Notes under the pieces: generated by a model
Databases searched by the model: none
Told to the model about the DNA's origin: nothing
What the model saw: the letters and a program-made list of their open reading frames with translations, nothing else
Program-made: the position numbers and the translations under genes
DNA from: Lujinxingia sediminis
GTDB lineage: Bacteria > Myxococcota_A > Bradymonadia > Bradymonadales > Bradymonadaceae
Assembly (NCBI RefSeq): GCF_004005565.1
Contig: NZ_SADD01000001.1
Span: 124,001-188,000, forward strand
Length of the DNA stretch: 64,000 nt
Direction of reading: 5' to 3'
Shown here: positions 36,901 to 44,540 of the stretch, in pieces
How the letters are laid out: each line of letters opens with the position of its first letter
Position numbering within the stretch: position 1 is the stretch's first letter

Positions 36901-37647
36901 GTCGCCTGCGTCAGGCAGCGCATCAAAGCCCTCGGAGGTCCGAAAGCGAAGCCCGGCCAGGAACTCATCGATGGTCTGGGGACGGCGCGCCGGGTCGGGG
37001 CTGATGGCGCGCTCCAGGGTGCCGATGGCAAAGGAGGGGATCGTCTCGAAGTTGGGGCGTGCGGCCGTCGCCTCCCGGGGGGGAAGCGTCAGAAAGAGCA
37101 GCACGCGCGCCAGGCCCTCGATGTCGGTGAGTGGCGAGGGGGAGGCGACATTTCGGGGAAGCGCAGCCCATTCGCCCAGGCCGACCGCGGAGAGCCGACC
37201 CGTGGTCGGCTCATAGAAGACGCGCTCGGGGCCGAGCGCGCCGTGCACCACGCTGCGGCGGTGGGCCGACTTCAGCGCAAGCGCAAGAGGTGTGATGGCG
37301 TCGACCGCGGCCGAGAAGGTCAGGCGCTCCAGAGCCGCGTTGGCCAGGAGCTCGCCGCCGGGATAGGGAGCGCAGAGGTAGAGGGCGTTATCATGCAGCC
37401 ACCAGCGCTGCGGGGCGTTGAGGCCGGGGTGATGGGCGGTGGCAGCGTGGCGTAACGCCACGGAGACTCTCAGAAGCCCGCCTGAAGCCTCGTGCCGCCA
37501 GACCACGTACTCCCCCTCCTCGTCGCGGTCCATGAGCCAGACGGGGCTATCGCGTAGCTCCCAGCGGGGTGGTTGGTCGAGGAGGGAGGTGGGGAACTGG
37601 TGCATCTGCGGGGTCGCTTGCGTCGGGGGCCAGAAGTGCGGGCTCAT
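33931..37647 (-). CDS. Pseudokinase - Fe-S (Dna2/Cas4-like) nuclease - SF1 helicase fusion
   Basis: 1238 residues. Residues about 25-235 resemble a protein kinase but are degenerate: HGALGP at 135-140 replaces HRDLKP and VGL at 155-157 replaces DFG. Residues about 345-600 form a PD-(D/E)xK nuclease with His383, Asp478 and Glu492/Lys494 (IIELKSGK), plus four Cys (358, 583, 588, 595) placed like the Fe-S cluster of Dna2, AddB and Cas4. Residues about 800-1225 are an SF1 helicase: GPPGTGKTT (825-833), DEASQL (961), QYRMNRP (1046-1052), TVERFQGSERDV and NVTLTRARRKL. All key nuclease and helicase residues are intact. It should unwind and cut DNA; the kinase-like part may be a binding or regulatory module. 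It is the first gene of a three-gene overlapping operon. Confidence 0.85.
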   Translation of the reverse strand: MSPHFWPPTQATPQMHQFPTSLLDQPPRWELRDSPVWLMDRDEEGEYVVWRHEASGGLLRVSVALRHAATAHHPGLNAPQRWWLHDNALYLCAPYPGGELLANAALERLTFSAAVDAITPLALALKSAHRRSVVHGALGPERVFYEPTTGRLSAVGLGEWAALPRNVASPSPLTDIEGLARVLLFLTLPPREATAARPNFETIPSFAIGTLERAISPDPARRPQTIDEFLAGLRFRTSEGFDALPDAGDSDDTPVTILGGVVRDLDHFEHPRQGPGLRFTLDHGEEGSVGVFFYARHHSEVYNSARNLWEGARLNLIDASPLHDSRGRTFLTAGANTLPIVEPSWPVSVSDVLKAQGCPQRVLVDARDPGDLTHHLAFGNLIHGMLEDLTAPEPLSFEASLESRLPDLRLDLLAAGVDDATLASLEVQARTHFDHMRRLTAPRTHSASGPGAARVGWSGRHVEATRFSSRYGLEGRIDLVVENPDEGVQIIELKSGKPWDDHIGQVRSYALLWEELARAESLPMTGHLLYSRDGTMRQAPLNDIDRERRILHARNDLVAHYRAQVDPAFAYRAPYYMEEPALCRQGTCRFRRDRCKAQSELLGLAPQPDYGVFAWPSTDPELVRQARAYHAHMSRLVAMERWSDHAALGAIFEPQRLSERVEAGLASADLHLEPVEGHPDRARLRGNNLQIFSPGDALLIHRGDVDASHILRGRCVSVDDDSLELRLRAAHFPEALSGPGYIADLPPARLGYRSAHQALYRVLREQRRDLLEVLVRPTTPAAQNAMRGQGATPNLHPATFDALNAPQRNAIEHALCAPTGALIQGPPGTGKTTVIAHLTLEAADRDQRVLLAALTHTAVDTMLIKLLEAGDQRGHHPHFLRIGSAAKSPRVARALQERGLNPDHYFADDLAHAHTSLNRLGEAVGRATIIATTTHSALRSPLIAFFERQRDRYAFDVAIVDEASQLTEPLALGPISLAHRFVLVGDHAQLPPIVSSERALSAFITADHSPFKLNDDLQQAGLAGLDRSLFERLASVGLPVHMLQVQYRMNRPIMSFPAETFYDNKLQAAPHVEDRHLPRVDLLHPALASDEPVAFLDVRGTEDARTNLKEARAVVELLSVLIDRAPSLSVGVISPFRAQVHLLRTLVADELTLPEGTSIDIDTVERFQGSERDVIIASLVKSERPGDFLSDPRRLNVTLTRARRKLIIVGHSGCLLQDPLFRPWLEHPHTTWHTWTCP

Positions 37648-37706
37648 CGGCGCGCCACTCTACTGATGGGGCAGAGGGGCAGCAAGGCAGATGCGAAAAG
37701 TCGGGC

Positions 37707-38612
37707 TCACTCCTCGGTGTCGACCGCCGGAAAAAGCACGAGGGTGCCGGGAGCGTGTCGGACAACCCCGCGGGCCACGCCACCTAAAAACCATTCGGCG
37801 ACCCGGGAGCGGCCGGTGCAGCCCAGGAAGATGATGTTGGCGTCGAATTCCTCGGCTGTTGCCAGAACTTCGTGGGAGGGGTAGCCGGGGCGGACCTCGG
37901 TGGTGAGCTGAGCTCCGAGATCGAGGGCGTCGGCCAGGCGATCGAGCTGGGCACGCGCGACCTTCTGGGTTTCTTCAAGGTGGGTGACCAGTGCGGCCGG
38001 ATAGGCGCTGGGCTCGACCAGCGAGGGAGTGGAGCGAGGGAGTTCGATGACGTGCAGGACGTTGAGGTGCCCTCCCTGGTTGCGGACCGTGTCGGCGGCG
38101 AGCTCGACAGCACCGGTGGCCGAGGGGCTGAAGTCGGTGGGAGCGAGCGCGCGGGCATCGCCCTCCCAGGCAAAGCCGTCAGGGTGCACAATCGCAAGCG
38201 GGCAGGGGGGGCGGTGGGCCAGGCGCTCGGCGGTGGATCCCATGATCAGGCGCGAGAGTTGGCCGCGCCCGGAGACGCCGACGACCAGCCAGTTGGCTTT
38301 GTTGAGCTGAGCTGCATGCACAAGCGCACCGGCCGGGGCGCCGATCTGAATGGAGATCTCAACGTTGATACCGAAGGTTTCGACCTGGCTCATCCACTCG
38401 CGAAACTCGTCGCGGAGCGCGTCGGTGGCATCTTTGTCACCGCCGCCGGAGGCCACCCGCAAGAGCGAGAGCTCCTCGGGGCTGATGGCGTGCACGCCCA
38501 CCAGACGCACCGGGCGACCATCCTGCTGATGCAGACGCGCCAGGCGCGCGGCCCAGCGGGCGGCGGGGATGCCATGTTCGGAGAGATCGCTGCCGAAGAG
38601 AATCGTGGTCAT
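37707..38612 (-). CDS. Tandem universal stress protein (two Usp domains)
   Basis: 301 residues containing two UspA folds (about 1-145 and 153-298). Domain 1 carries the ATP-binding pattern GVSGRGQLSRLIMGST (G-x2-G-x9-GS). In domain 2 the matching site ends GGVA, so ATP binding there may be weaker. Such tandem proteins act in the cytoplasm in stress survival, often in low-oxygen or energy-limited states. The start is preceded by a perfect TATAAT -10. It lies 60 nt upstream of the helicase gene in the same direction. Confidence 0.9.
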   Translation of the reverse strand: MTTILFGSDLSEHGIPAARWAARLARLHQQDGRPVRLVGVHAISPEELSLLRVASGGGDKDATDALRDEFREWMSQVETFGINVEISIQIGAPAGALVHAAQLNKANWLVVGVSGRGQLSRLIMGSTAERLAHRPPCPLAIVHPDGFAWEGDARALAPTDFSPSATGAVELAADTVRNQGGHLNVLHVIELPRSTPSLVEPSAYPAALVTHLEETQKVARAQLDRLADALDLGAQLTTEVRPGYPSHEVLATAEEFDANIIFLGCTGRSRVAEWFLGGVARGVVRHAPGTLVLFPAVDTEE

Positions 38613-38665
38613 TCAAAACTCCAGTGTGTCGCCAATCATCAGAGGGCCGAAGTCATTGTGGCCCC

Positions 38666-38696
38666 ATTATAGTGGTAATGAGGAAGACCAAAGCAA
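38666..38696 (-). promoter_or_regulatory. Putative promoter of the Usp gene
   Basis: Read on the minus strand: TTGCTT (38696-38691), 19 nt, TATAAT (38671-38666), 54 nt before the start codon. The -10 is perfect but the spacing is long. Confidence 0.45.
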
Positions 38697-38734
38697 GGGC
38701 AGGTCGGCAATCGGAGGGTCAGGGGCGGTTTAAC

Positions 38735-38763
38735 TTTACAGCGGAGGCGGGCGTTCGTAGCGT
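38735..38763 (+). promoter_or_regulatory. Putative promoter of the glycosyltransferase gene
   Basis: TTTACA (38735-38740), 17 nt, TAGCGT (38758-38763), 37 nt before the ATG at 38800. Confidence 0.45.
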
Positions 38764-38799
38764 CTGGCCGCGACGACCCGCACACCCCAACGAGGCGTT

Positions 38800-40083
38800 A
38801 TGATTCACGAGAGCATGTTCTCCCGACAACAGGTCTATCCGGCAGTCTTTGTGGGGCGAAGCTCCGCGGAGATTGCGCGCCGTTACAGCCAGCGATTCAA
38901 GCGTCTGGCCGACGCGGGATTTGAGATTCATGTGCTGGCAGCGGATGACGGTGGCTTCGATGCACTTCGGCGTCAGGGGGTGCAGTGTAAGGCGATTCCG
39001 GTGGCGAGCCCGCGTAATGCAGCGGCGCTGATGGGGGCGTATTTCATCGTTCAGGGGGTGATGCTCGAGCTGAGGCCTGTGCTGGTACACATCTTCTCGC
39101 ATCGGCTGGCCTGGCTGAGCGCGTTTGCGGCTCGCCAGGCCGAGGTGCCGGCGTTGTTTGTGACTCTGGAGTATCACTGGCTTGAGGAAGAGCCGGTGCA
39201 TCTTCCGCTGGGGCCGATGGCGCTGGTCACCTCCAATGAGGGTGTGCGAGCGGCCGAGGAGCGCATCAACGCGGTGGTGGGCTACCCCTGGCGTAAGGTG
39301 ATGTTGCAGGCGTATGAGCGCCTCGGCACGCAGGTCGATCGTTATGTGGTGACGACGGAGTTTGATTTTCGCCTGCTTCAGGACCTGGGGCTGGTGGCAC
39401 CCTCGCGCCTGGAGGTGGCGGTGGGGGGCGTGGGCGTTGATGTGACACGTTATCGGCCGGCCAGCGGCGATCAGGACGAGGCGCGTCAGCGAGCGCGCGA
39501 GGCGCTCGGGTTGCCGACGCATTGGCGACAGGTAGTCGGGTGGGTGGGGCCGGTGAGTAGGCGCCATGGGGCCGACGATCTGGTGGCGACCGTCAAGGCA
39601 CTGCGCCGCACGCACCCCTCGCTGGGCTGGGTGATCGCCCCCCGCGGGACGCTTGCCGACGGGCAGGCTCGCCGCCTGCGGCGGCTCGCGGACCGCGGCT
39701 GGGTGCGGCTGGTTCACGGGGAACGCAAGACCGACGCGAATTTCTACCAGGCGCTCGATGTGATGGCGTGTTTTGGCACGACCTCCACGCCCATCGACGG
39801 TGTGCTGGAGGCCGGGGCCTGCGGCGTGCCGACGGTGGCGTACAATACGCCGGCGACGCGTTCCTTGATCGTCTCGGGAAGCACGGGAGAGCTCGTCCTT
39901 GAAGGCGATCAGCCCACGTTGACGAGTGTGCTCAGCGCCCGGCTGCGCGCTCCGGAGCTGCTCCGGGGCCAGGGCACGAAGATGCGCGAGCGGGTCGAAA
40001 CGTTCTTTCGTCGCGAGAGCAGCGATGACCAGATGCTACAGCTCTACGATGCGGTGCTCGGCGCAAAGCTCGTCACCTCGTAA
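38800..40083 (+). CDS. Glycosyltransferase family 4-like protein
   Basis: 427 residues with the two-domain GT-B layout: an N-terminal acceptor half (about 10-190), then VGWVGPVSRRHGADDLV and the donor half. The family motif is seen as DGVLEAGACGVPTVAYNTP near residue 330, which positions the nucleotide sugar. It lacks transmembrane helices and should act at the inner face of the membrane, adding a sugar to a glycan or lipid. GAGG lies 4 nt before the ATG. No polysaccharide genes adjoin, so the acceptor is unknown. Confidence 0.75.
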   Translation: MIHESMFSRQQVYPAVFVGRSSAEIARRYSQRFKRLADAGFEIHVLAADDGGFDALRRQGVQCKAIPVASPRNAAALMGAYFIVQGVMLELRPVLVHIFSHRLAWLSAFAARQAEVPALFVTLEYHWLEEEPVHLPLGPMALVTSNEGVRAAEERINAVVGYPWRKVMLQAYERLGTQVDRYVVTTEFDFRLLQDLGLVAPSRLEVAVGGVGVDVTRYRPASGDQDEARQRAREALGLPTHWRQVVGWVGPVSRRHGADDLVATVKALRRTHPSLGWVIAPRGTLADGQARRLRRLADRGWVRLVHGERKTDANFYQALDVMACFGTTSTPIDGVLEAGACGVPTVAYNTPATRSLIVSGSTGELVLEGDQPTLTSVLSARLRAPELLRGQGTKMRERVETFFRRESSDDQMLQLYDAVLGAKLVTS

Positions 40084-40227
40084 GCCCGGGAGCATCGTCC
40101 GAAGGCCGCGCGAGAGTGCCTGGGGGCCGACGCACACGGGGGGCTTTAAAGGCGCGTTGTTCTTGGCATGATGGCGGTCACGACCGTCAACGTGCATCTT
40201 CGGATGCGCGCCGGTGGAGGAAGGTGC

Positions 40228-42057
40228 TCAGGGGGTCTCAAATTCAAAGTGAAGCTCGCTGATCGGCGCGTCCAGGGTGCGGGTCTGCTCGTCGTTGGCG
40301 TTGAGACGCGCGCCGATTTTCACGGGGAATTGCGACGCTTTGAGTTTGAGGTCGACGGGGCTAAAGCCCTGGGAGTTGCCGTTGAGGAGCACCCGGAGCG
40401 CGGGGGGAGAGGTGGTTACCCGCAGGGTGTAGGTGGCCTCGGTCGGCGTCTGCTCCTCAAGAGCCTCGGCCCGGGCGCTCCGGGGGACCTCGGTGGGCGA
40501 CATCAGCAAAAAGGCCGCCGCGCCAGCAAGCGCCAGCGCGATGAGACCGAGCCCCAGCAAGGGAGGGGCGGACTTTTTGGCTCCCGGGGTCGGAGTGCGG
40601 TGGGCACCTGCCCGGGGGGGCCGAGGCTGGATCGGTCCCGAAGCGGGGGAGGCGGGGCGGGGCTGGGTGGACGTCGCGCTTGTGATTGCGGGCTCGGGCG
40701 CAACCTCAACGGCATCGGGGATGTCGTTGTAAGCCTCCGAGGGCAGCTCATCGAGCCCTTCCGGCACCGGTTCCTCAATTGAGATGCTGGCTGAGCGCGA
40801 GGCAGCGGCGGTGTCTGCGGGGGCAGGGTCGTCGTCCTGGCCGAAGTTCAGTTCGGAGGCAAAAAGATCGTCAACGTCGGCGTCGTCTGAGAGGAAGTCG
40901 AGCGGCGACTGGGTGTCGATGCCCAACGCGCTTCCATCGCTGAGCGAGCGCAGACCGCTCTTTTCGGAAAGGAAGAGCTCGTCGACATCGCCGGCGTCAT
41001 CCGAAGAAGCGGGCACCGGCGCAAAGGCGCGCGCCGCGTCGTCAGACTCAACCTCGCTTTCGGGGGAAATCATAAACGGGTCGGAGGGCATCTCCAGGCC
41101 CGGCGTCCTCCGCGGGGAATCGTCGGTTTCAACCTCGGAGCTGACAACCACCGAGGAGGGGACCGGCTCCGGCTCGATGGCCGGAGGTTCGTAGACGAAG
41201 CGCTCTCCTTGTTGGTTGAGGATGTCGCAGGCCGTCGCGGCGTTTTGGAGGCGAGCGTCTCGATCTTTGGTCACGAGCATCGACAAAAAGGTGCGGAAGC
41301 CTTCCCCGGCGTCGACAAAGTAGGGAAGTTCGGGAGGCTCGGGCGCGAGCTGACGAGCGATAAGCGCGATGCGATGGTCTTCAGGGTAGGCCGGTGTACC
41401 CGTGAGCATCTCGATGGCGATAAGTCCCACGGTATAGAGGTCGGCTGCCGGTGTGAGGGTACGCTCGCCAAAGATCTCAGGAGCCATGTAGCGGACCAGC
41501 CGGCGCGAGAGGTGCGACTCATCGAAGGCTTCATCGCCGCTGGAGAGTTCGTAGAGCTTCCAGATCTGAAAATCGACCACCGAGAGCAAGGGCGGCCCGC
41601 CGGGCCGTGGCGCGACCATAACTTTGGAGGGGCGCAGGATGCCGTGGGTCAGGTTGACCTGGTGGGCGGTGTCGAGCGCGTAGAGAAGTTGCTGCATCAG
41701 CGGCAGCGTGACCTTCAGAGAGAGCAGCCCCTGCTTCTTCAGGTAGGTGTCCAGGGGCATCCCCCGGGCCCACTGAGTCACGATGTAGGGAAATCCCCGG
41801 ATGGTTCCGTGCGCGTAAGGTGTTGCGATGGTGTCGCTCTGGAGTGCGCGGAGTTCGGCGGCCTGGCGGGCAAATCCGGTCGGGTTTGCCGGGCCATCCT
41901 CGCCCATGGGAAAGATGCGAATGGCCACGGGACGATCGCCAAGGTCGAGATCGCTGGCGCGAAAGACGCTTCCCCAGCGCCCCTCATGAATCAGGGATTC
42001 GAGGCGATAACGATCATCGATGAACTCGCCGATCTTAACGCGAGGTTGAACTACCAT
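40228..42057 (-). CDS. Serine/threonine kinase-like protein (probable pseudokinase) with TM and PEGA domain
   Basis: 609 residues. A PknB-like kinase fold covers about 18-285 with a readable Gly-rich loop (HEGRWGSVF), but the key residues differ: the ATP-binding Lys is Arg47 (VAIR), HRD is HGI (138-140), the loop Asn is Lys and DFG is DFQ (162-164). It is therefore probably inactive. An acidic Ser/Asp/Glu linker (about 300-500), one transmembrane helix (LIALALAGAAAFLLM, about 515) and a C-terminal PEGA domain (VTTSPPALRVLLNGN) follow. The fold suggests a signal scaffold or a sensor of periplasmic ligands. A minus-strand promoter lies just upstream. Confidence 0.8.
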   Translation of the reverse strand: MVVQPRVKIGEFIDDRYRLESLIHEGRWGSVFRASDLDLGDRPVAIRIFPMGEDGPANPTGFARQAAELRALQSDTIATPYAHGTIRGFPYIVTQWARGMPLDTYLKKQGLLSLKVTLPLMQQLLYALDTAHQVNLTHGILRPSKVMVAPRPGGPPLLSVVDFQIWKLYELSSGDEAFDESHLSRRLVRYMAPEIFGERTLTPAADLYTVGLIAIEMLTGTPAYPEDHRIALIARQLAPEPPELPYFVDAGEGFRTFLSMLVTKDRDARLQNAATACDILNQQGERFVYEPPAIEPEPVPSSVVVSSEVETDDSPRRTPGLEMPSDPFMISPESEVESDDAARAFAPVPASSDDAGDVDELFLSEKSGLRSLSDGSALGIDTQSPLDFLSDDADVDDLFASELNFGQDDDPAPADTAAASRSASISIEEPVPEGLDELPSEAYNDIPDAVEVAPEPAITSATSTQPRPASPASGPIQPRPPRAGAHRTPTPGAKKSAPPLLGLGLIALALAGAAAFLLMSPTEVPRSARAEALEEQTPTEATYTLRVTTSPPALRVLLNGNSQGFSPVDLKLKASQFPVKIGARLNANDEQTRTLDAPISELHFEFETP

Positions 42058-42102
42058 AGAGCTTCCGGCAACGTCTGGGGAGGGGAGAGGGCAGTCGGGC
42101 GA

Positions 42103-42131
42103 ATCTTAACAAGGGTTTACAGTTCCGACAA
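42103..42131 (-). promoter_or_regulatory. Putative promoter of the pseudokinase gene
   Basis: Minus strand: TTGTCG (42131-42126), 17 nt, TAAGAT (42108-42103), 46 nt before the ATG at 42057. The region also feeds the divergent methyltransferase gene. Confidence 0.45.
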
Positions 42132-42192
42132 GAATACTCACTTTCGAGAGGCGCGCAGGCGCGCTGAACTTTGCACGAGATATCAAAGCGTT

Positions 42193-43668
42193 ATGAATCA
42201 GGCAGCAGAACGGTCGGCTGGCGAGTCTCCTTCGCTGAAAGATGTGCGTGAGCGCGGGGAGTTGGAGGTTTCTATCGACGACTTCGGGTTCACCGGGGAG
42301 GGATATGTTCGGCTGGAGGATGGCTGGCTCTCGGTGCCTGGTGCGCTTCCGGGGGAGCGGGTGAAGGTGCGGGTGCAACCGGGCCAGCGCGAGGGGGCGC
42401 GGCGCCTTTACGCCGATGTGGTGGAGGTGCTTGAGCCTTCAGCAGAGCGTCGCGATCCGCTCTGTGAGCGCGCCGCGATCTGCCGGGGATGTCAACTCCG
42501 GCATATCAGCGTGGACGGGGAGCTTCGATTTAAAGCCCGGGGCATTGCCGAGGTTGTGGAGAAGTTCGCCGGGTTGAGCAGAGCCGAGCAGCCGGAGGTG
42601 GAGATCCTCACCCCGCAGCCCACCGCACGCGGCGATGCTTTTCGGTATCGGACGTCGTTGAGCTATCGGCGAGTGGGGAATCGGGTGGAGTTGGGGCTGT
42701 ACAGCCCGGCGAGTGAGGGATTGATTTCGATGTCGAACTGCCCGGCGTTGACGGTGCAGACGCAGCGCGTGGTGGGAGTGATTGAGCGCTCTTTTGAAGG
42801 GCAGAGCACGCTCCCCTGGGATGGTGAGATGGCCCGGGAGGTGGCCGCGCAGGTGGATGGCTTTGAGGTGGCACCGGGGGTTGAGCTGATTCGTCTGGCC
42901 GTTCCCAATCACGGGGTGGGGCTCGTGGAGGTGCGCCTGACGGAAGCACGTGATGAGGCGCAGTTTGAGGGCTTTTGCACCTCTGCACCGCTGGCGAGCT
43001 GGCTGGGGCGGCTTGCCGAGGCCCTGCCAACGCAGGTGGGGCTGGCTGTGGGCAGCGGCGCGTACCGTCGCCAGCTCAAAGAGCCGAATCGGGTGCGGAT
43101 CCCGCTGGGGCGCTTGCAGATGGAGGTGGGCTACGATGACTGGATTCACGCCACGCTGGCGCCGGCCGAGGTGCTCTATGAGGCGGTGGAGCAGTGGTTG
43201 GAGCCGGGGCGGGGTGAGCGTTTTCTGGATGTGGGGTGTGGCATTGGCAGCATTGCTTTGCTGATGGCGCCCCGGGTTGGCGAGGCGGTGGGGCTGGATC
43301 AGAATCAGGCTTCGATTGAGTCCGCGGAGATCAACGCGGTGGGCCACGGGATCGCCAACGCACACTTTGTCGCCGGCGGGTGGGAGACGGGACTGCGGCG
43401 TCTGGCGGCCGCTGGCGAGCGTTTTACGTTGGCCACGATCAACCCGATGCGCGAGCCCCTGGGGCGCCGTGCGCTGGCCTACCTCACCATGCTCGGCGTG
43501 GAGCGTCTGGTATACCTGGGGCCCTCGCCGGCGGCGGCGGCCCGCGACCTCGGCGCGCTGCGTGAGATGGGGTGGGAGATCGATCGGCTTGCGGCGGCCA
43601 ACCTGCATCCGGCGACCTACCACAGCATGCTTGTGGCGAGGGTGCGGCGAGGGGGTGGGGAGCGCTGA
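42193..43668 (+). CDS. TrmA/RlmD-family RNA methyltransferase-like protein lacking the catalytic Cys
   Basis: 491 residues from the ATG at 42193; an open frame continues upstream to 41209 but runs antisense through the kinase gene. A TRAM domain (about 24-82) precedes a CxxxxxCxxC cluster (Cys91, 97, 100) plus a later CPAL Cys, fitting the 4Fe-4S site of RlmD. The SAM domain shows FLDVGCGIGSIALL near residue 345. In active m5U enzymes the next motifs are DPPRxG and SCNP, with Cys as nucleophile. Here they read INPMREP and LGPSP, so the nucleophile and the Asp are missing. Either the activity is lost or the protein does different chemistry. No ribosome site is clear. Confidence 0.75.
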   Translation: MNQAAERSAGESPSLKDVRERGELEVSIDDFGFTGEGYVRLEDGWLSVPGALPGERVKVRVQPGQREGARRLYADVVEVLEPSAERRDPLCERAAICRGCQLRHISVDGELRFKARGIAEVVEKFAGLSRAEQPEVEILTPQPTARGDAFRYRTSLSYRRVGNRVELGLYSPASEGLISMSNCPALTVQTQRVVGVIERSFEGQSTLPWDGEMAREVAAQVDGFEVAPGVELIRLAVPNHGVGLVEVRLTEARDEAQFEGFCTSAPLASWLGRLAEALPTQVGLAVGSGAYRRQLKEPNRVRIPLGRLQMEVGYDDWIHATLAPAEVLYEAVEQWLEPGRGERFLDVGCGIGSIALLMAPRVGEAVGLDQNQASIESAEINAVGHGIANAHFVAGGWETGLRRLAAAGERFTLATINPMREPLGRRALAYLTMLGVERLVYLGPSPAAAARDLGALREMGWEIDRLAAANLHPATYHSMLVARVRRGGGER

Positions 43669-43689
43669 TCTGGCGACGCGAAAACCTGC

Positions 43690-43727
43690 AAAAAAAAACG
43701 CCGCGCATCTGCGCGGCGTTTTTTTTC
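43690..43727. terminator. Bidirectional terminator
   Basis: AACGCCGCGCA (43697-43707), 2-nt loop, TGCGCGGCGTT (43710-43720), with an A-run before and a T-run after, between convergent genes. Confidence 0.9.
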
Positions 43728-43741
43728 TACCTCAGGAGAAC

Positions 43742-44173
43742 TCAGTCTTCGAGGTGCGGACGGTAGTACTGCTCGCGGATCGTCTCCACGGCGAAGTGCA
43801 AGAACTTGTCGATGGCGTCTTCGGGCACATCTTCGATGGCGCCTTCGATCTGGCCGTAGTGGTTGATCGGAGCATTTTTGATCTGGACGCCTTCCAGGCC
43901 GCTGACGAAGTTGTTGGCGCGGTCGCGCAGCTCGTCGGAGAGATCTTTGTTGGGGTGGGGCTTGATGTGAAGGAAGACCTCACCCTTGGTGTTCAGATCC
44001 ATGACGGCGTACTTGAGCGAGCCGTAGCGGATGTTGAAGCCGCCGACTTTTCCGCCGCCGGGGGTCGCATCGCAGCCGAGCTGACGGGCTTTGATGATGG
44101 TCTTCATCATGGCCTCGCGGCGTTCGTCGCCACCGAGTTCCTGGGCTTTGGAGAGAATTTCGAGAGTATCCAA
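43742..44173 (-). CDS. Conserved-looking hypothetical protein
   Basis: 143 residues, acidic, soluble and without signal peptide. I do not recognise the family. The chain has a helical start (ILSKAQELGG, MMKTIIKARQLG), a central beta-like part (GGFNIRYGSLKYAVMDL, GEVFLHIKPHP) and a helical C-terminus (AIDKFLHFAVETIREQYY). It starts with ATG and GAGGA upstream, and ends at a shared terminator, which supports it being real. The 44174-44540 gap beyond its start holds no gene; I see only a weak TTGCCC/TAAGGT promoter candidate for it. Confidence 0.6.
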   Translation of the reverse strand: MDTLEILSKAQELGGDERREAMMKTIIKARQLGCDATPGGGKVGGFNIRYGSLKYAVMDLNTKGEVFLHIKPHPNKDLSDELRDRANNFVSGLEGVQIKNAPINHYGQIEGAIEDVPEDAIDKFLHFAVETIREQYYRPHLED

Positions 44174-44540
44174 GTGTCCTCCTCAACTGCTGTGGGCCCG
44201 GACGATCCAGGCACCGGCGGGCGGTGACGTGGAGAGCATCGCGGGGAAACCTTACAAAGATAAAGGCGCCGGGCAAGTCAAAGGAAAGAGCCGGGGCGCC
44301 GAAAAAATGTGTGCGATGTCGATTCCATCCGTCACCGGACATACCGTAAAAACGCCGCAAAACGATCCCCTATTTCTGCCGGATGATCAAGGAGGGAGTT
44401 TAGGGGTGACGGGGCGTTGCTGTGCGGGATGTTCCGGGTGCTTAAACTCAGGACGGAGCGCAGGATCGGTGGCGAGCAGGGCCCGGGGGCCATGGCGCGC
44501 ATGGGAAGGGATCACGAACTGATTCGGTCAGGGGGAGAAC

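Noticed and set aside
34843-37455. 870-residue + frame opposite the helicase
   Set aside because: Valine/glycine-rich antisense shadow; the minus frame has complete helicase and nuclease motifs.
37569-37884. Small + frames at the Usp/helicase boundary
   Set aside because: No ribosome site, and antisense to two well-supported genes.
41209-42192. Upstream extension of the methyltransferase
   Set aside because: It is antisense to the pseudokinase gene; TRAM domain starts after 42193.
44174-44540. Possible small gene or RNA in the gap
   Set aside because: No frame with start and ribosome site, and no clear conserved hairpin; only weak promoter-like sequence.
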